In this document: one piece after another, positions 58,551 through 64,000 of the stretch
Layout: each line of letters begins with the position of its first letter
How positions within the stretch are numbered: position 1 is the stretch's first letter
Assembly (NCBI GenBank): GCA_028023455.1
Contig: JAQFVV010000013.1
Coordinates: 5,456,001-5,520,000 of the forward strand
Direction: 5' to 3'
Length of the DNA stretch: 64,000 bases
DNA from: Epiperipatus broadwayi
Taxonomy: Eukaryota > Onychophora > Udeonychophora > Euonychophora > Peripatidae
Program-made: the position numbers and the translations under genes
Notes under the pieces: generated by a model
The model's input: only the letters and a program-made list of their open reading frames with translations
Databases searched by the model: none
Told to the model about the DNA's origin: nothing

Positions 58551-59590
58551 TTAGACATATATGAACATAATGATAATAATTACAAAATAAATAAATGTTA
58601 GTAGACATATAGACAAGTTCCTGCAGGATGAACCATACACATTTTGGATCCAATTGAAGATCAATTTCTAAAGTTCTTAGCCAATAGCTAATTGAAATTG
58701 CTGATAATATAGCATGTTTACTGCTGCAGATTTCTAGTAATATTTTGTCATTTAATTAACTGGTGGTATCACAGTTTTATAACTCAGCAATCAGTCTTGC
58801 AAATTTCAAAAGGAGTATTAGCTTTCCACCAATTAACATTGATTATAATTACATTTATCAAGGAATTCATAATACTTTACCAAAGGCCATCTATTAAGTG
58901 AATAGTTAATTAATTTATGACATTCACTTAAGTTTACATAATTCTTTAAATGACAATATGTTTTTAGTGACAAGTGAAGTATAAATGAGGAGAACAATGA
59001 GAAAAATGTACACATGTAATATTCATGGTCTTCCTCTCATGTTAAGTTATAAACACATTTAATAGAGGCTAGTTATCCATTAGTTCTATATAAGCCATGC
59101 ATTCAGTTCCTTAGTCCTATAAGATATGAATGGTAAGATATAATTCTCATCCAGTAATAATTTATGGCATGTTACACTAAGTTAGACACACACATCCTTC
59201 CATTTGAGTTTTACTTTTCTATAGCCAGAAGAATTCTTTAATATAGATTTTATGAAATGTTTTGTTAAAAAGTTCAGCATAATTTTCCCCATAAAATAGC
59301 AAAATTCATATAATTCCATTTTTTCATTAATACTAAAGATTAAGGTTAGATAAGTTAAACTCGAGTTATAGATGGACGTATGCATTTTAAATGACAATAT
59401 TAAATCTAAAGTTAGTTAATTGAAAACATAGGGTGATATACCTTGTTTGAAGTTGATTACATTCTCATCTTTTTCTTTATATTCCAAAGAAATTTTTTCA
59501 AACTAGTGTCATATAAAAAAATAATACTTAAAAGAAGTCATACTTTTGAATTTAAATTGAATATTAACCACTTGATTTTGGAAGAAGAAC

Positions 59591-59593
<3 letters not shown>

Positions 59594-59683
<90 letters not shown>
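59594..59683. repeat. Microsatellite (AG)45
   Basis: Ninety uninterrupted bases of AG. The ORFs that cross it (Arg-Glu and Ser-Leu repeats) are artefacts. Confidence 0.97.
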
Positions 59684-59688
<5 letters not shown>

Positions 59689-60627
59689 TGATAAAGCAGA
59701 TTACTTTCTTGTATATACATTTTTTCTGTTACCAATTATTGCTTAGATATTCATTTCTTTCACCAATCAAAAGGTTACTCCCCCCAAAGTCAACTTCAAG
59801 GTCAACCCCATCTTTTGCACTAAGATAATTAGCTGGAAATATTCAATAAATCTTTTTCTCTCTATGAGAAGGAAAAAAATATTTTGACCTTTAAATGATA
59901 TTAAATCACATTGAATAAAAATATTCTTTACATTTCTAAAATGAAATAATAAAAAAAATCACCCAGTAAATAAAGTAATTGATAGTGTATTTGATCTGCC
60001 TAATAATCCACTGATCCATCTACCCATTAAACACTTAGAATGTGTTTAAATTGGTTATCAAAGATATTTATTATAAGTTTAAATATTTCACTGTAAAACA
60101 TAATATTATGTATCATAACCAAATACATAAGTGAAAGATAAAGTTGTAAGATGGCACAAACATACATGCACAGACATATGCTGCACTATAAATACTAAAC
60201 CTATCTAATCCAAATAGAAATTTATATGATCATGAGTCAAATATATTGTACTAACTATGCCATGAACTAGACTATCAATGGGAATATAAACCAAAAAATC
60301 ACTAAACAAATATCAAACACTGTCTTACAGACAAATAAGACAAATCTGTATCAACTCAACTTATATACTAACAGTTTCTGTGACAAGCCACCCCCTTTCT
60401 ATCATTAAATACCCATCAAAGAAATACTAAATGTCTTAAAACTTTTAAACAATATATGTAAGTAACTTTCTAAACAATGTTATAAATTATTAATGAAATT
60501 TTTTTGAAAATTCCATATTTCACTGTTTTTTAATTAAACACAATTAGTTTTTACTAATACAGTGCTATATACTTAAAATTTGTTTTTTATATTCATTTAG
60601 AAGGTCACAAATACATAATATATGCAG

Positions 60628-61150
60628 GATTCAGACTCAGACTTTCACATGACCCTCAATTCTCTTTGCCATCTCATATTGCTGACCTACCTGATCACAC
60701 ACATGTTGAAAAGATAAATAATCACCAATATATGTATTTCATGCTAAACCACCACTCATAAGTTGGTCCAGATTACTATCTCCACACATAATGACTAAAT
60801 GTCAACATGGGTAAGATGACAACCATGGCACTAATGTGAGCTTTGACCATCCCATCATAGATTTTTAATGAAATGGAAGGCTAAAGAGTTGAGAGTTGGG
60901 GTAATTTAAAGCCTGTCCATTAAAGTATGAAGATTGGCTATCTTTATATAAAGCTGAGCACTGATTATATATATGTGCAGAGATGGTAATCTGGACACTG
61001 ATGAGTGCTGGTTTAGCACAAAATACATATATTGGTGATTATTTATCTTTTCAACATGTGTGATCAGGTAGGTCAGCAATATGAGATGGCAAGGAGAGTT
61101 GAGTGTCACCTGAAAGTCTGAGTTCAAATACCGCATACATTATATATCGA
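60628..61150. mobile_element. Fold-back of two SINE copies (copies 2 and 3)
   Basis: A full SINE copy (60796-61150, plus orientation) directly adjoins a partial copy in inverted orientation (60628-60792, minus). The arms (60628-60792 against about 60965-61135) could form a stem of about 165 bp. Both copies align with 55335-55706. Confidence 0.72.
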
Positions 61151-61252
61151 TTTAAACAGAATCTAATAAATAATCTGGATTGATCAAATGCATATAAAAT
61201 ATGAGCATGATTATTGTAATGACACCTTGATAAGACAGTTACTACAGCTCTT

Positions 61253-61364
61253 GTCATTATATATATATAAACATCTAGTAGTTTATTAAAATACAATTCT
61301 ATATATATGTCATTATATATATATAAACATCTAGTAGTTTATTAAAATACAATTCTTTATATAT
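61253..61364. repeat. 56-bp tandem duplication
   Basis: Units at 61253-61308 and 61309-61364 are identical except near their AT-rich ends (GTCATTATATATATATAAAC then ATCTAGTAGTTTATT). Confidence 0.93.
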
Positions 61365-61369
61365 ATTGT

Positions 61370-62555
61370 AACCTTCTGAATAGGCACCAGAAATATTGAT
61401 TGTAATTATACAGTACTGTTTCAGTAACAGCTTACTAAAAAAAAAAATAACCTGAAATTAAAATTTTTTTTATTAATGACCTACAACTATGTTTAAAAGC
61501 ACTTATAGATATAATTTGAAAGTTTTTATATGTTTAATATTTGTCTTTAGTGAGTAATTAATAATAGAAAGGGGGTGGCTTTTCATAGAAGTCGTCAGTT
61601 TAGTTTAAGTTTATCCAAGTTTGTTTTATTTGTCAGCCGAACAGTATTGATATTTGTTTAAATAATTTTATAGTTTATTAGCTTATAATATTTCAATCCA
61701 TAGTAGAAATAGTGCAATGTTTGGCTCACTATTATAAAAACTTTCATTTCAATCAGATCAGTTTAGTACCTGTAGTACATTATTTATGAATGTTCATGTA
61801 TGCTTGTGCCTTCTTTCAGCTTCATTTTCCATTCATGTACTTCATTCATCATGTCTCATAGCAAACTATTTGATTTCGTAACCAATAGCTTGAATAACCA
61901 GCTTAAACACAATTTAAATAAATCAATGAATCATTGGACTAGTAGATTATTAAATCACAAATATATTAAATATTTTATTTGCTAAAATAATTATCATTAG
62001 TTTTATTTTGTTATTTTAGAAATGTAAAATATTTTATTCTTAGTTCGATTTAATATTTTTTTTTAAAAAGACAAAATGATTTTTTTTCTTTATTTTTTTT
62101 TCAAGGTAAGAAATTTTCTTGCATATTTTTTTTGCTAATTAATATCAGTGCAATGTGCAGAGCAATTTTGTTTCTAGAACTTTGAACTTTCAAATGACCT
62201 TGGATTATTGGAAGAACAGATACTTGGGTAATGATTTGAGATATATAAAAGGATCTTTTTACTTTTTTTGATTTCACTTTGCTTTCTGATTTCATAATTT
62301 TTCTCTCAATAGAAGTTTTTATTAGTACAATTTAATTTCTGCAAGTTGATTCTTCCATGGTCCAAGGTCTAAAGTAAAGGTTATTATTGATTTTCTAAAA
62401 AAAAAACAGCTCATAAAATTTACTGGGAAAAATAAAGAAGTAATATGAAGGCTTAAACAATGGTAAATAACATATATCACTTGCTTTTAACCGATTAGTT
62501 TAAATCCTAAAACCATTGTTTGAGATACATATGTGTGCTATATTATAAAACTATT
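61370..62555. other. No gene recognised
   Basis: AT-rich DNA inside the inverted-repeat pair. ORFs at 61800 (61 codons) and 62101 (64 codons, minus) have no family features. Confidence 0.4.
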
Positions 62556-62730
62556 TAACCTTAATTTCTAATATTAAAGAAATAATGGAAATGTGTGTTT
62601 ATATTTCAAAATTATTTTACCTACATATTAATTCTAATATTAAAGAAGTCATTAAAATATATGTCTACATTATAAGTGTGATTTACTTAGATTTAACCTC
62701 TAACATTAAAGAAGTAACTGGAATGTATAG
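62555..62730. repeat. About 66-bp tandem repeat, three diverged units
   Basis: Units centred on CTAATATTAAAGAAGT (62568, about 62634 and about 62699) lie at the inner edge of the right inverted repeat. The left arm has a single equivalent (around 59340). Confidence 0.65.
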
Positions 62731-63419
62731 ATTTTATTGTTATACTGGAAAATTTTTGTTGAACTTTTTCATTAGATACTTCAGAGACTCATCATTAATA
62801 ATTTTTTCTAACAATAAGGGAATGAAGTTTAAATGGAAGGAAGCATGTGGATAATATATTCTAACCTGCTTTATTATTATTGATAAAATATTTACCTAAC
62901 CATTTTGTATCTACAAATAAGAAACAAAAATGAGTGACATATAATTAATGAACTATTTATTAACTTATCTCTAAATGTGCTGATAAAAGAAACAGGTGGA
63001 AGAGCATGAAAGTGGATGTGAATTTCTTTTTATTGTTCTCCTCATTTGCAGTTGATTTTTTAAAAAAAATATGTTATCAATAAACTTATGTGGATTTAAA
63101 CAGATTTTATAAACTGATTAGTTATGTGCTTTGTGAATGGCTTTAAAAAAAACTCAGAACAAATGCTTGAACATATCTAATGGATTAAGTAATAAATTAT
63201 TATTCTACTTATGCCATAATAAATGTTTATTGTCATAATGAAGAATTCTCATATGCAATATTGCCAGCAGTTTCATTAGCTATTGCTAAAAACTTTGAAT
63301 GCTGATAAATTGGATCCAAATTAATATTATTTATCTCCCTGCAAAAACTTATGTGTTTATCAATATTAATACTTATACCAATTATCATCATCGTTTAGTA
63401 CATGACTAAGATATGTCAT

Positions 63420-64000
63420 ATACAGACTATAAATAAACTTTCGTTTCAACCAAAAAAAAAAAGCTTTAATGATTATTATTATTTTGTAAGCATTTGATAG
63501 ATAGATAGATTTAAAAATTTGTCTTATGATTTTTATTATTTTTTAATGTTTCTCTCCAAGAATGCCTCACAAAAGTATATGGAAAAATATTATACTGGGT
63601 AATTAGTATCATTTTAGTATAGTTTTATTATGTACTTATATTTCTATACAAGTATCCGTTCATTATTTAATAGTTAACAGCTGGTTTTGTGAAGAGGTAG
63701 CTACATAAAATTTATTGTTTATCTTTGCATTTTTCAAAAAGTTATAAATTTTATTTCTTAATAATTATTTTACTCAGAATTTAAAGATTTGTTGTTTATT
63801 CTAAACCAAACTTTTACTTTAATTTTATGCTAATGCTGAATGCATTAAAGAATTATTTTGTCTTTGCTTGCTAGAAGTTATTTTGCCTTGCTTCATTAAT
63901 AATAATTAGTATATTTCTAAGTTAAAATATTATACTTGTCAGAAATGATAGATTTATTCATTATTATCTTTGCACTTTATTAATTAATGTTGTTACAGTA
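63420..64000. other. AT-rich DNA, no gene seen
   Basis: Contains a short (GATA)3 tract near 63497. Nothing else recognised. Confidence 0.5.

Larger units (their letters stand above)
58550..63420. mobile_element. Pair of about 0.8-kb inverted repeats around 3.2 kb
   Basis: 58550-59405 on the minus strand aligns in order with 62560-63420 on the plus strand. Anchors are TTGGATCCAA (58636-58652 against 63309-63320), TTTCAATTAGCTATTG against TTTCATTAGCTATTGC, TTGTTCTCCTCATTT (both arms) and AAATGGAAGGAWGYRTGTG (near 59195 and 62831). The arms are clearly diverged. They may be the long terminal inverted repeats of a large DNA element, or two inverted copies of one dispersed repeat. No transposase was found between them. 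Confidence 0.55.

Noticed and set aside
59443-59735. ORFs with Arg-Glu and Ser-Leu repeats on the two strands
   Set aside because: Both are translations of the (AG)45 tract.

Overview
The window looks like AT-rich, intergenic or intronic nuclear DNA of a metazoan. By eye it is strongly AT-rich, full of simple repeats and fold-back sequences, and has no bacterial-style gene packing. It carries relics of an RTE-type LINE, a probable Penelope-like element, a hAT and a pogo/Tigger-like DNA transposon, tRNA-derived SINEs and several LTR elements. This mix fits a mollusc, possibly a cephalopod; that assignment is inference only.

1-8.15 kb: the 3' part of an LTR retrotransposon. It shows the end of a 5' LTR, a primer-binding site for tRNA-Lys(CUU), one intact 460-codon acidic coiled-coil ORF, no visible pol, and the 3' LTR end at 5900. 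The LTR end plus about 1.1 kb of 3' flank is tandemly duplicated (5827-8146). 8.6-9.4 kb: a module of small hairpins whose stems covary, which recurs at 29 kb. 10.2-16 kb: an old LTR element with decayed minus-strand gag-like sequence between about 0.9-kb direct repeats. 16.6-20.5 kb: a broken Penelope-like reverse transcriptase (minus) and a broken RTE LINE (plus).

20.83-23.70 kb (minus): the one convincing host-type gene, an intact 954-codon single-exon CDS of unknown function. It has a polyadenylation signal just after the stop and a strong splice acceptor just upstream of the ATG. 24.15-25.29 kb: a complete non-autonomous hAT element with a perfect 8-bp target-site duplication. 25.65 kb: a possible isolated coding exon. 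27.5-29.1 kb: a retroelement-like, hairpin-rich relic.

29.6-64 kb: no convincing gene. It contains a TIR/MITE family (four copies), long palindromes, a defective pogo/Tigger element (42.28-43.64 kb) with a recognisable helix-turn-helix remnant, a roughly 330-bp satellite array split by two insertions (47.3-51.2 kb), inverted minisatellite arrays (50.4-51.1 kb), a 52-copy TTA tract followed by 10 TTG, a 45-copy AG tract, dimeric SINE copies, and a pair of roughly 0.8-kb inverted repeats enclosing about 3.2 kb (58.55-63.42 kb). Apart from the two intact ORFs, the genes here are selfish-element remains and no pathway can be inferred.
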